The notes beneath the pieces are model-generated. The model had not been told where the DNA came from, ran no database searches, and saw only the letters and a list, made by a program, of their open reading frames with translations. From Calothrix sp. C42_A2020_038 (GTDB lineage: Bacteria > Cyanobacteriota > Cyanobacteriia > Cyanobacteriales > Nostocaceae), in NCBI GenBank assembly GCA_015272395.1, contig JACYLQ010000005.1:62001-126000 (forward strand): DNA of 64,000 nt. The letters are read 5' to 3'. Each line of letters starts with the position of its first letter. Within the stretch, counting starts at the first letter, position 1. The position numbers and the translations under genes are program-made. This document shows, piece after piece, positions 45,330 to 54,381 of the stretch.

Positions 45330-47285
45330 TTAAAATAAACATCGCATAATTTCAGCTACAGATTTAGCTTGTGCAATTGCTCCTCTAGGTGTATGTGGTT
45401 CATCACCGTCGAAAATTTCAGAAATTGAACCCATACAACTAGATGACATAAAATGTTCGAGTAAAGACGAAAAAGAAAATGGCGGTGATGTTTCAGGATA
45501 AAATCTTTGCCAAGCTCGAATAAATGCGCCAATCAACCAGCACCATACTGTACCTTGGTGATAAGCGTAATCACGTTGTTGTTGATTGCCTGCATATTTG
45601 CCAACATAATTAGGGTCTAGTGGATCCAAACTACGAAGTCCATAGGGTGTTAGCAAACGTACACTTGCTAATTCAAGTATCTGTTGTCCTTGTAACTGTG
45701 TAAATCCGCAATGAGCGAACGAAAGTGCTAGTACAGCATTGGGACGTATTTGTGAATTACGGCGGTCATCAGGCTCAATCGTATCGTAAAGATAACCTAA
45801 GTTGGAATTCCAAAACTTTTGGAGCGAAAACTTCACTGCTTCTGCTTGCATTGCATAGCGTCGAGATTGTTTGGCAAAACGTCCTTGTTCTGCTATTTCG
45901 ACACTGGGAAACTCGCTTAAAATTTCTGCCCATCGCGAAGCCCAACATAGTGCAGAATACCACAGTGCATTTACTTCCACAGGTTTTCCTCGACGAGGTG
46001 TTACTGGGCGCCCATTAACTAAAGCATCCATCCATGTTAATGCAACACCTTGGTTATCCCAACTGATTAATCCATCAATTGAATCCACATGAATATTGTA
46101 GCGAGTGCCACCAATATAAGCTTTATAAATCTTTTGTACTATTGGATACTGTAATACTAAAAATTCCCAATCTTGGGTTGCTTCTAGATAAAGCCCAAGG
46201 GTTTCAATCCACCATAAAGCGATATCTACATTACTATAAAATGCTTCACTATTACTACCTGGTAACTGATTTGCAATCAAACCATAACGACAATATTTAC
46301 CGAAAGTACTTAAAATTTCCTTCGCCAGTTGATAACGTTTTGAAACCAATAATAAACCTGGCAATGCAATCAAAGCATCGCGCGCCCCATCATCAAACCA
46401 ATGGTATCCAGCAATCACTGTTGGACTATTAGTAGATTGTCGATAAGCAATAAATTGATCACTAGTTTTGATTAATATATTGTTTCCTATTTCCAACAAT
46501 CGTTTTCGTTCATCTTCCACAGCTTGAGCAAAAGTTTCTTCGTTGAGACTATCTTGATAACTTTCGGGGAAACCAACTCTTGCCTCTAAAGTCACCCTAT
46601 CCCCTGGTTGCATAGCTACACTCAAATAGCCAGGACTATATAAATCTTCTTTATCACCCAAACCCCGTGCAGTCTCTTCTAGCAAACTATAATTCCAGTA
46701 CCAAACAGCATCTTCCTGATATTCTCCGCGCGTCCAGCGCAAATGCCAAGGCGTACCCATCCCATTCTTATCAGCCTGTAAGCAAACTTGCTGTACTCCC
46801 AACATTTGAGAAAATTTTAAATCTGGCGCCTGTATTTGCTGATCATGAAAATTTCGGTCAGCCACCAACAACCTTAATCTTAAGATGACAGGCTTTACCC
46901 CTTGATAACAATACTCAATCAACAAACGATGCAAGAGTTGAGGTGACGTGTGTGGCATTACCAAACGTCGAGATAGGCGCCAATCCCCATTCCCCCATTC
47001 CCATGTCGGTACCGGATTAATATCAAAACTACGTAGTAGCTGACACCCCGTTGGTTTAATCTCACCCGTTCCCCAATAATTTGTCCCTAATGCTATTGTG
47101 TGGTCAGGTAACTCTAAACTTGCCTCCAAATGGGATAGCAATAAAAAACGCTCCTCTGGCGGTTTCAAGGCCGCAAACAACCAACCGTGGTAACTTCGGG
47201 TGCGGATATCCGTAACTGTTCCACTCGCAAAGCTTCCCAAACCATTAGTTAATAACCATTCCCGCCGATCTAAATTATTTAGCAT
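45330..47285 (-). CDS. Amylo-alpha-1,6-glucosidase, paralogue 2
   Basis: A 651-residue paralogue of the debranching enzyme at 31.8 kb. The same blocks appear in order: REWLLTNGLGSFASGTVTD, TRSYHGWLFAALKPP, GYHWFDDGARDALIALPGLL, LPGSNSEAFYSNVDIALWW, LTWMDALVNGRPVTPRRGKP, RPNAVLALSF and SISEIFDGDEPHTPRGAIAQ. Several motifs have drifted (DWGRDTM in paralogue 1 is DGARDAL here), so specificity may differ. Start is ATG at 47285 (MLNNLDRREW). It is divergent from a 2-Cys peroxiredoxin gene. Confidence 0.9.
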   Translation of the reverse strand: MLNNLDRREWLLTNGLGSFASGTVTDIRTRSYHGWLFAALKPPEERFLLLSHLEASLELPDHTIALGTNYWGTGEIKPTGCQLLRSFDINPVPTWEWGNGDWRLSRRLVMPHTSPQLLHRLLIEYCYQGVKPVILRLRLLVADRNFHDQQIQAPDLKFSQMLGVQQVCLQADKNGMGTPWHLRWTRGEYQEDAVWYWNYSLLEETARGLGDKEDLYSPGYLSVAMQPGDRVTLEARVGFPESYQDSLNEETFAQAVEDERKRLLEIGNNILIKTSDQFIAYRQSTNSPTVIAGYHWFDDGARDALIALPGLLLVSKRYQLAKEILSTFGKYCRYGLIANQLPGSNSEAFYSNVDIALWWIETLGLYLEATQDWEFLVLQYPIVQKIYKAYIGGTRYNIHVDSIDGLISWDNQGVALTWMDALVNGRPVTPRRGKPVEVNALWYSALCWASRWAEILSEFPSVEIAEQGRFAKQSRRYAMQAEAVKFSLQKFWNSNLGYLYDTIEPDDRRNSQIRPNAVLALSFAHCGFTQLQGQQILELASVRLLTPYGLRSLDPLDPNYVGKYAGNQQQRDYAYHQGTVWCWLIGAFIRAWQRFYPETSPPFSFSSLLEHFMSSSCMGSISEIFDGDEPHTPRGAIAQAKSVAEIMRCLF

Positions 47286-47426
47286 TAGTTACTCAAAATC
47301 GTTATGAGTATGATATATTCGTAACAGTTCGTAATTAAATAGTAAAACGCAGAGTGTCAATTGGTGCGAAAGCAGCCAAAGTTCTTTGCGGCATCAAAAA
47401 TGTATAAGCACGAGGGAGAATTATAT

Positions 47427-48020
47427 ATGACAGAATCAATTCGTGTAGGTCAAACAGCTCCAGACTTTACAGCAACAGCTGTTGTGGATCAAGAATTTAA
47501 GACAGTAAAACTTTCTGATTATCGCGGTAAGTATGTAGTACTTTTCTTCTACCCATTAGACTTTACCTTCGTTTGCCCAACTGAAATTACAGCTTTCAGT
47601 GACCGCTACGAGGAATTCAAGAAAGTTAATACTGAAGTACTTGGTGTTTCTGTAGACAGCGAATTTTCGCACCTGGCTTGGATTCAAACAGACCGTAAAT
47701 CTGGTGGTGTAGGTGACCTTAACTACCCATTGGTTTCTGATATCAAAAAAGAAATCAGTACTGCTTATAATGTTCTCGATCCGTCAGCAGGAGTCGCTTT
47801 ACGTGGTTTGTTCATCATTGATAAAGATGGCACAATCCAACATGCAACTATCAACAACTTAGCATTTGGCCGTAGCGTTGATGAAACATTACGAACACTA
47901 CAAGCGATTCAATACGTACAATCGCACCCCGATGAGGTTTGCCCAGCTGGCTGGCAACCTGGCGACAAAACTATGAACCCAGACCCAGTTAAGTCCAAAG
48001 TATATTTTGCTTCGGTATAG
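47427..48020 (+). CDS. 2-Cys peroxiredoxin
   Basis: A 197-residue typical 2-Cys peroxiredoxin that reduces peroxides using thioredoxin. The peroxidatic cysteine is Cys50 in [10 protein letters not shown], and the resolving cysteine is about Cys172 in [10 protein letters not shown]. The family motif [13 protein letters not shown] (GGLG-like) and a C-terminal helix make it a floating, overoxidation-sensitive form. ATG at 47427 is chosen over a 22-codon upstream extension because GGGAG lies just upstream and the family begins [14 protein letters not shown]. It is the main peroxiredoxin type of cyanobacteria. Confidence 0.95.
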   Translation: MTESIRVGQTAPDFTATAVVDQEFKTVKLSDYRGKYVVLFFYPLDFTFVCPTEITAFSDRYEEFKKVNTEVLGVSVDSEFSHLAWIQTDRKSGGVGDLNYPLVSDIKKEISTAYNVLDPSAGVALRGLFIIDKDGTIQHATINNLAFGRSVDETLRTLQAIQYVQSHPDEVCPAGWQPGDKTMNPDPVKSKVYFASV

Positions 48021-48312
48021 GCAAATAATAGGCAAGCTCCAACAATTTCCGTTGGAGTTATAGCAATACATATACATACAATTAATCACTGAATAACCAC
48101 AGATAAACACGTATAGTTTCTGACTTTATTTTTACCCAACTTGGGCAAAATTTATAGGTTAAGGAATACAAAATGTTCAAAACCGTGTTTAGCTGTGGTT
48201 TTTAGTTACTGAACTAGAGACAAAAGTTTATATTTGTTAAAGTTTATTTATGTTCATATATATAAAATTAAATTAGCAGTTATCAATTAAATCAGTAATT
48301 ATATACTATACT

Positions 48313-48849
48313 ATGGCAATTTCTACAGATTTTAGAGGTTTATTTAACGAGCGTTTCGGGCGTAATTTTTTACCAATTCCCGCGCACGATAAACTTCTAC
48401 TTGGTTTTTTGACACCAGATTTTCAATTACCGGATATTACGAACGGTAAAGTTGTAAAATTATCAACATATCGGAATCAGCAGCCTGTTTTGCTTGCTTT
48501 TACCCGTATTTTCACAGAAAAGCAGTATTGTCCGTTTTGTTTCCCACACATCAAAGCTTTGAATGAAAACTACGAGCAATTTACCAGTCGTGGGATTGAA
48601 GTATTAATGATAACGAGTACTGATGAACGTCAAAGTCAAATCGTAGTTAAAGACTTAGGTTTAAAAATGCCATTACTGAGCGATTCCAGTTGCAGAGTAT
48701 TCCGAACATATCAAACTGGACAGGCATTAGGCGCCCCATTACCTGCACAATTTTTATTAGATATTGAAGGTAGATTACGCTATCGGCATTTGTTCTCGTT
48801 CTTAGACCACAATGCGAGCGTGGAAAAATTGTTGGAATTTGAGTTGTGA
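48313..48849 (+). CDS. Peroxiredoxin-like (AhpC/TSA) protein
   Basis: A 178-residue thioredoxin-fold protein. The active-site region is QYCPFCFPHIKAL, with a CxxC pair instead of the single peroxidatic Cys context of the previous gene. GFLTPDFQLPDI, VLMITSTDERQSQI, PLLSDSSCRVF and PAQFLLDIEGRLRY fit the AhpC/TSA family. Cyanobacterial proteins of this type are poorly characterised and may be atypical peroxiredoxins or redox sensors. It follows the 2-Cys peroxiredoxin by 292 bp on the same strand. A palindromic element follows the stop. Confidence 0.82.
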   Translation: MAISTDFRGLFNERFGRNFLPIPAHDKLLLGFLTPDFQLPDITNGKVVKLSTYRNQQPVLLAFTRIFTEKQYCPFCFPHIKALNENYEQFTSRGIEVLMITSTDERQSQIVVKDLGLKMPLLSDSSCRVFRTYQTGQALGAPLPAQFLLDIEGRLRYRHLFSFLDHNASVEKLLEFEL

Positions 48850-48876
48850 GAGGCGGAATAATACTCCACACTTTTA

Positions 48877-48903
48877 TAGAGACGCGATTAAATCGCGTCT
48901 CTA
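48877..48903. repeat. 13-bp-arm palindromic repeat (GAGACGCGATT type)
   Basis: TAGAGACGCGATT-A-AATCGCGTCTCTA is a perfect 13-bp inverted repeat in the gap between two convergent genes. The word GAGACGCGAT is a widespread cyanobacterial intergenic palindrome. Its position 28 bp after one stop and 13 bp after the other makes a two-way terminator role possible. Confidence 0.85.
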
Positions 48904-48915
48904 CGGAAGTGGATC

Positions 48916-50739
48916 CTAATTTTTCTTAGGTTCAGGTTTTTTGTATTTGCCTGGGTACTTTTTCTGGAAGTATTCTTGCATGATTTCTAAAGCCATCGGC
49001 GCCGCAACGCTACCACCACCACCACCGGAGTGTTCGGCAAAGGTAACTACGAGAATTTCTGGTTTGTCAGCAGGAGCATATCCACCAAACCAAGCATGGT
49101 TTTGTTTTACGCCTTTTTTCCAAGCTTCAGCGGTACCAGTTTTTCCAGCAATTGGCGCCACAGTCGGTGAATTTAAAGCTTTTGCAGTACCCTCAGTAAT
49201 AACTTTACGTAAACCATCGCGTAAAATTTTAATTGTTTCGGGCTTCATTCCCACTGATTGGCGCCAGGTTTTAGCTTCTTCGTTGTCTTTGAGTATGTGT
49301 GGTTGTACGCGATAACCACCATTAGCAGGTACAGCAAACATGACTGCAACTTGCAAAGGAGTTGTCAATAAGGCGCCTTGACCAATAGACATATTAATAG
49401 TGTGCCCAATAGTCCAAGGCATTTTTAAAACTCTTTGAGTCCACTGCTCGTCTGGTACCAAACCTCTAGATTCTTCAGTAACAAACTCAAACCCTGTTTT
49501 CTTACCAAACCCAAATTTGCGCGTCCAATCAATCATTGTCTGACCACCCACACCTCTACCAATTTGGTAGAAGAAAGTGTCACTACTCATTGCCATCGCA
49601 CCAGTAAAACCTAAAGGTCCAAACCCAGCATGGTTCCACTCACCAAAAGTCACACCGCCAATGTTAAGTGACCCATAAGTTTGTAGAATTGTATTCGGTT
49701 TGAATTTGCCCGACTCTAATCCAGCAGCAGTAGTCACGATTTTAAATGTACTTGCTGGAGGGAATGCACTCAATGCACGATTGACCAACGGGTGTTCTGG
49801 ACCTTGTAACACGTTTTGCAGATCTTTTTGCTTGGGGTTTTGCTCCGAGAAAATATTCGGATCAAAGGTAGGGTGAGAAACCATTGCTAAAATCCCACCA
49901 TTATTAGGATTCATCACCACAATCGCACCATTTTTCCCCTTCAAAGCTCTTTCTGCAACTTTTTGCAGGTCTAAATCTATGGTTAAACGTATATCTTTCC
50001 CTGCTTTCGCTTGCACTTCTCCTAATGTCTTCAACGGGCGCCCACGACCATCAACTTCAACTTCTTGACCACCCCATTCTCCGCGCAAAGTTTTTTCAAA
50101 GGCTTTTTCCACACCCATTTGCCCAATCACATCACCCAGGCGATAACCTTCCTGTTTTCTTCGCTTCAATTGCTCTGGTGTTAATTCACGAGTATAACCC
50201 AGCACATGTGCTAATTCTTGCTTGTGCGGGTAAAAACGCACTGCCTCGGTATGAATTTCAACTCTAGGAAGCTGGTGATGATATTCCTTGAGTGCTGTTA
50301 TTTGTTCCACGCTCAAATCACGAGCAATGCGAACCAGCGATGAAGAATTGGGGCCAGACTCTTCCAGCTTGTTCTCAATTTCCTCTTGGGGTATATTCAG
50401 AATTTTAGATAAACGGGGACCAATAGTTTCATCCCAACCAGGTTGAGTATGTGCCATCGGCCATAAGTATACAGAACGCGGGTAGCGAGTTGTAGCTAGT
50501 AATTTGCCGTTGCGGTCAAAAATATTACCCCTTTCTGGTTGTTTGGGAATAACTCTGACTCGGTTCGACTGCGCGCGTTCGCTATACTTTTTACCTTCCA
50601 GCACTTGCAAGTAGGCTAAACGGGCACTCATTGCCGTGATTGAAGCCAGTGTAACTATTATTAAAAATAATGATTGAAGACCATTGCCAACAGTGCGGGT
50701 CTCCTTTTTTTTACTAAATTGAGAATCTAATGATGCCAT
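48916..50739 (-). CDS. mrdA: Penicillin-binding protein 2 (peptidoglycan transpeptidase)
   Basis: A 607-residue class B penicillin-binding protein of the MrdA (PBP2) type, which cross-links peptidoglycan during cell elongation. An N-terminal membrane anchor (about 20-42) is followed by the dimerisation domain with the RGNIFDRNGKLLATTRYPRS motif. The transpeptidase domain carries the Ser-x-x-Lys motif in PPASTFKIV, the Ser-x-Asn/Asp-type segment MSSDTFFYQIG, and IAGKTGTAEAW. The C-terminus ends in a Lys/Pro-rich tail. The start is ATG at 50739. No rodA/mreBCD genes are adjacent. Confidence 0.93.
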   Translation of the reverse strand: MASLDSQFSKKKETRTVGNGLQSLFLIIVTLASITAMSARLAYLQVLEGKKYSERAQSNRVRVIPKQPERGNIFDRNGKLLATTRYPRSVYLWPMAHTQPGWDETIGPRLSKILNIPQEEIENKLEESGPNSSSLVRIARDLSVEQITALKEYHHQLPRVEIHTEAVRFYPHKQELAHVLGYTRELTPEQLKRRKQEGYRLGDVIGQMGVEKAFEKTLRGEWGGQEVEVDGRGRPLKTLGEVQAKAGKDIRLTIDLDLQKVAERALKGKNGAIVVMNPNNGGILAMVSHPTFDPNIFSEQNPKQKDLQNVLQGPEHPLVNRALSAFPPASTFKIVTTAAGLESGKFKPNTILQTYGSLNIGGVTFGEWNHAGFGPLGFTGAMAMSSDTFFYQIGRGVGGQTMIDWTRKFGFGKKTGFEFVTEESRGLVPDEQWTQRVLKMPWTIGHTINMSIGQGALLTTPLQVAVMFAVPANGGYRVQPHILKDNEEAKTWRQSVGMKPETIKILRDGLRKVITEGTAKALNSPTVAPIAGKTGTAEAWKKGVKQNHAWFGGYAPADKPEILVVTFAEHSGGGGGSVAAPMALEIMQEYFQKKYPGKYKKPEPKKN

Positions 50740-51272
50740 AGATATATATAGATAAAAGTTCTACTAAGTTAAACCTAAAATAATCTGTATTTATATACAG
50801 ACCCAAAAAGACATTATCGGTACCATTACATCAGTCCCGACAAGATATTTGATTTGTAAATCACAAGTAATCTTAAAATAAGATGATTTTTTATATTCGG
50901 TCTATCAGCATAACTACATTAAGATAGATTTTGCATAGTTTATTCTAATGGTGACTATAGTTAATTGTCTATATATTTTAGACACAGCTGCTTTACTTAT
51001 TGTTATGTACTGTAATCTTCTCAGTAACGTGCGTAAGATTTGAAACATTAGCACTTAATCCTGGAGAGTTAATATAAATTTTAGGTTTATTTTACTTTTC
51101 TTTGTATCCCCCGTGCTGTTATAGTTCTTTTTTGACTAAAAAGTAGCTTAATACGTAGAGGAAGCACTACTAAAAATATAGCTAAAATAGTTTATAGCTA
51201 TTGTAAATTTTTCGTGAAGAGTTAAATTCCTAACTTAGTAAGAATTACTGGGAATTAGCAATATATATAATA
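50740..51272. other. Divergent intergenic region upstream of feoA
   Basis: About 530 bp of AT-rich DNA between the minus-strand PBP2 gene and feoAB. An inverted repeat ATAGCTA/TAGCTAT (about 51178-51201) lies some 75 bp before feoA and could be an operator. I could not identify a convincing Fur box by eye. No gene was seen. Confidence 0.4.
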
Positions 51273-51518
51273 ATGTCAAAAATTGAACTTGCCTTGTTAA
51301 AACCTCTAGATAGTGGTATAATCACCGAACTTTCGGCGGAAGCTTGCTTGCAGCAGCGTTTGTTGGCACTTGGCTTCCGTGTCGGGCGAAAAATTACAAT
51401 GCTGCGAAAAGCTCCTTTCAATGGCCCAGTTCACATTCGTATCGGAACTACAGAAGTGATGTTGCGTCGTCGTGATGCACTATTTATCCATGTCATGAAA
51501 ATATCGGAGAAATCATGA
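51273..51518 (+). CDS. feoA: Ferrous iron transport protein FeoA
   Basis: An 81-residue small SH3-like protein of the FeoA family, needed for Fe(II) uptake by FeoB. The family pattern LGFRVGRKITMLRKAPFNGP followed by VHIRIGTTEVMLRRRDA is clear. It begins at an ATG preceded by AT-rich DNA and overlaps feoB by four bases (ATGA), implying translational coupling. Confidence 0.95.
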   Translation: MSKIELALLKPLDSGIITELSAEACLQQRLLALGFRVGRKITMLRKAPFNGPVHIRIGTTEVMLRRRDALFIHVMKISEKS

Positions 51519-53374
51519 CCCATTGCAACACATGTAACCCTTCTGACAATCAAATAGTCGAGGGAGTCAAGCAAATAGCTGTTTTAGGAATGCCGAATAC
51601 AGGCAAGTCTACTTTTTTTAATCGTTTAACAGGCGCCTCGGCCAGTGTAGGTAACTGGCCCGGTATTACAGTTGACTTGATGAAGGCAAACATAAAAATC
51701 AGTGGTCAAGAGACACAGGTTGTGGACTTGCCAGGTATATATGATTTACGAGGTTTTTCCGAAGATGAAGAAGTAGTCAGGAAATTTTTAGCGACGACAC
51801 CAATTCATCTTATAGTTATCATTCTCAATTCAGTTCAACTTGACCGTCAAATTAGTTTAGCTTTACAAATTAAAAGTCTACAGGTGCCAGCAGTATTGTT
51901 ACTGAACATGGCAGATGAGGCGCCTGCTTTTGGTGTGGAGATAGACCATAAGAAAATATCTGAACATTTAAAGATGTCTGTTGTACCGTTCAGTGCAAAG
52001 TTCGGTCAAGGATATGGTGAAGCATATAAAACAATTCGAGATGAACTAGCCAAGCAAAATCAGTCAGTAACAGTTGGGAATATTGAAGATAAATTGCCCA
52101 ATGAAGTTGAAATAGTGGCTGAGATAGAAAACTTGTTGCAGGATGCAGTGAGTACTTGTGGGGACATTGAAGAAAACTTAACAACTCGTTTAGATAATAT
52201 TTTGCTGCATTCAGTATTGGGGTTACCACTATTCTTTGGCGCCATGTATTTAATGTTCCAGTTTATTTACGCTTTGGGTATACCCATGCAGGATAAACTG
52301 GCTGAAGTATTAACTTGGTTCAAGAATACAGCAATCGAACCGATATTAATTAGATTAATCGATTTTGGAACATGGGGAAAATTCTTCCATGACTTTTTGA
52401 TAGATGGTCTTTATGAAGGAATAGGAACGGTAGCTGCATTTATACCTGTGATTTTCTTATTTTTCATTTGCATGGCAGTTATCGAAGATAGCGGTTATTT
52501 ATCACGTTCAGCGTATCTGATGGATGCGTTTATGGAACGGTTGGGATTAGATGGTCGTTCTTTTGTCATGTCACTAATGGGGTTTGGGTGCAACGTTCCA
52601 GCAATTATGGGGTTACGAGTCATGCGTTCTCCTGCGTTACGAATGCTGTCAATGCTAGTAATTCCTTTTTCCTTGTGTTCCGCGCGCTTAAATGTGTTTG
52701 TTTTTATGACAACTGCGCTGTTCACTCCAAAAGTAGCACCTGTGATTTTATTTAGCTTATATATATTCAGTTTTTTAGCAGCAATACTAACGGCAGTAGT
52801 ATTCAAAGGTAAATTTCCCAATACAGAACCTTTGATATTAGAACTACCACCCTACCGTTTTCCAACATTTAAACAAATGATATTGCGTGCTTGGCGCGAA
52901 GCAACGCACTTCTTATTTTGGTCGCGACGATTTATAATCTTTGGAGTCATTGCGATCTGGTTTTGTAATAACTTTCCCACCAACGTACCACCAGCTAGTC
53001 CGCAAACAATTTCCGGTATACTAGGACAAGTAACACAGCCGATATTATCCCCTCTGGGAATCAATCCTCAACTTGCAGTCGCATTAATATTTGGTTTTAT
53101 TGCCAAAGAAATAGTACTAGGTGGTTTGGCAGTAATATATGCAACACAAGAAGACAATTTAGGAACAGTAATTGCTCAACAAATTGATTGGGTGCAAGCA
53201 TACAGTTTCATGCTCTTTACTCTACTTTACGTTCCATGTCTTTCAACAGTAGCAGCTATCAAAACCGAATCCAAAAGTATAAAATTCACATGGATGTCTA
53301 TAGTGTGGTCAGTAACTTTAGCCTGGGTTAGTAGCTTCCTTTTTTATCAAAGTGCCAGAGCTTTTGGCTTGTAG
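51515..53374 (+). CDS. feoB: Ferrous iron transporter FeoB
   Basis: A 619-residue FeoB, the membrane Fe(II) transporter. The N-terminal G domain has the P-loop GMPNTGKST (residues 25-33), the G2/switch region GNWPGITVDL and the G3 DLPGIYDLRG. NMADEA sits where the G4 N(K)xD motif belongs, as commonly in FeoB, and SAKFGQG acts as G5. The membrane part has paired gate regions, including MGFGCNVPAIMGLR and FIAKEIVLGGLAV. The protein is shorter than the ~770-residue enterobacterial form, mainly through the absence of C-terminal additions. It overlaps feoA. The mbnP-like gene follows after 87 bp, suggesting a metal-handling gene group. Confidence 0.95.
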   Translation: MTHCNTCNPSDNQIVEGVKQIAVLGMPNTGKSTFFNRLTGASASVGNWPGITVDLMKANIKISGQETQVVDLPGIYDLRGFSEDEEVVRKFLATTPIHLIVIILNSVQLDRQISLALQIKSLQVPAVLLLNMADEAPAFGVEIDHKKISEHLKMSVVPFSAKFGQGYGEAYKTIRDELAKQNQSVTVGNIEDKLPNEVEIVAEIENLLQDAVSTCGDIEENLTTRLDNILLHSVLGLPLFFGAMYLMFQFIYALGIPMQDKLAEVLTWFKNTAIEPILIRLIDFGTWGKFFHDFLIDGLYEGIGTVAAFIPVIFLFFICMAVIEDSGYLSRSAYLMDAFMERLGLDGRSFVMSLMGFGCNVPAIMGLRVMRSPALRMLSMLVIPFSLCSARLNVFVFMTTALFTPKVAPVILFSLYIFSFLAAILTAVVFKGKFPNTEPLILELPPYRFPTFKQMILRAWREATHFLFWSRRFIIFGVIAIWFCNNFPTNVPPASPQTISGILGQVTQPILSPLGINPQLAVALIFGFIAKEIVLGGLAVIYATQEDNLGTVIAQQIDWVQAYSFMLFTLLYVPCLSTVAAIKTESKSIKFTWMSIVWSVTLAWVSSFLFYQSARAFGL

Positions 53375-53461
53375 GGTGTATGGCGCCATGTATCTAATTC
53401 AAAACTTTCCCAGCTTCGATTATTGCTGCAACTCTGAAAACTGCCTAATTTTTGTAAAATT

Positions 53462-54376
53462 ATGAAACCATTGGTAAAATCTTTAGCAATTACTGTAACT
53501 TTAGTAACCTTTTCATTTTTAGGTAAAAGTTACTCTCAAGCACCGAGTAATGAGTCAACTGAAGAGGTGACGATTAAATTTGCTGGCAGAGTTAATAATC
53601 AAACTTTCGCTTGCGGTCGCTATTACAACCTAGGTAAACCTGCTACTAATGTTACTCCTTTGGACTTTCGCTTTTATGTTTCTGATGTTTCTCTCATTAA
53701 TACTAAAGGGCAAGCTGTTCGTTTAAACTTGACTCAAGATGGAAAATGGCAATATCAAAATGTGGCATTAATTGACTTTGAAAACAAAACAGGTGCCTGT
53801 GTCAATGGTACAGTTGAAACGCGCGATATCGTGACTGGCACGGTTCCCAAGGGAAACTACAAAGCATTAAGATTCACAGTGGGCGTACCAGAAAATCTTA
53901 ATCACGAAGATTCGACACTGGCGCCTTCGCCGCTTAACCTAACATCATTATGGTGGAATTGGCAATTTGGTTATAAGTTTGCTCGTATTGACTTTACATC
54001 TCAACTTTCTAGTACTAGTCAAAAACAGCACTCGCATCATGACGAAGCCAAATCTCAAGCTTTTTTCTTTCACTTGGGCAGTACAGGTTGTCAATCTGAA
54101 ACAACTAGTCAAAAGCCGAAAACAGCATGTAGCTATCCGAACAGAGCAACTATTACATTGAATAATTTCAATCCCAGTAAAAATATAATTGTTGCTGATA
54201 TTGCAAAATTACTGGCGAATAACAATTTAAGCCGTAACCAACCTGGAACGGCGCCGGGATGTATGGCAGAACCTAATGACAAGGACTGCACTGGCATAAT
54301 GAAAAATCTTGGGATACCCTTTGGTAGTCAAACCTCGAAACAAACCCCAAAACAAATATTTTTTAGTGTCAAGTAA
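53462..54376 (+). CDS. mbnP: MbnP-family copper-binding protein
   Basis: A 304-residue secreted protein. The signal peptide is about residues 1-26 (ending SYSQA). The mature part has the features of the MbnP family (metallo-mystery pair, four-Cys motif): FACGRYYNLG, FRFYVSDVSLINT, a GACVNG cysteine, VPENLNHED, the aromatic LTSLWWNWQFGYKFARIDF with the tryptophans near the copper site, and a C-terminal PGCMAEPNDKDC. In studied members the partner diheme enzyme MbnH oxidises a tryptophan to kynurenine, which then helps bind copper. It is six bases upstream of the mbnH-like gene. A His-rich patch (KQHSHHDEAK) is an added metal-binding candidate. Confidence 0.88.
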   Translation: MKPLVKSLAITVTLVTFSFLGKSYSQAPSNESTEEVTIKFAGRVNNQTFACGRYYNLGKPATNVTPLDFRFYVSDVSLINTKGQAVRLNLTQDGKWQYQNVALIDFENKTGACVNGTVETRDIVTGTVPKGNYKALRFTVGVPENLNHEDSTLAPSPLNLTSLWWNWQFGYKFARIDFTSQLSSTSQKQHSHHDEAKSQAFFFHLGSTGCQSETTSQKPKTACSYPNRATITLNNFNPSKNIIVADIAKLLANNNLSRNQPGTAPGCMAEPNDKDCTGIMKNLGIPFGSQTSKQTPKQIFFSVK

Positions 54377-54381
54377 TACAC

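Noticed and set aside
50740-51272. Fur box or riboswitch upstream of feoA
   Set aside because: I could not find a convincing 19-bp Fur-like palindrome or a conserved riboswitch core; only a short ATAGCTA inverted repeat is visible.
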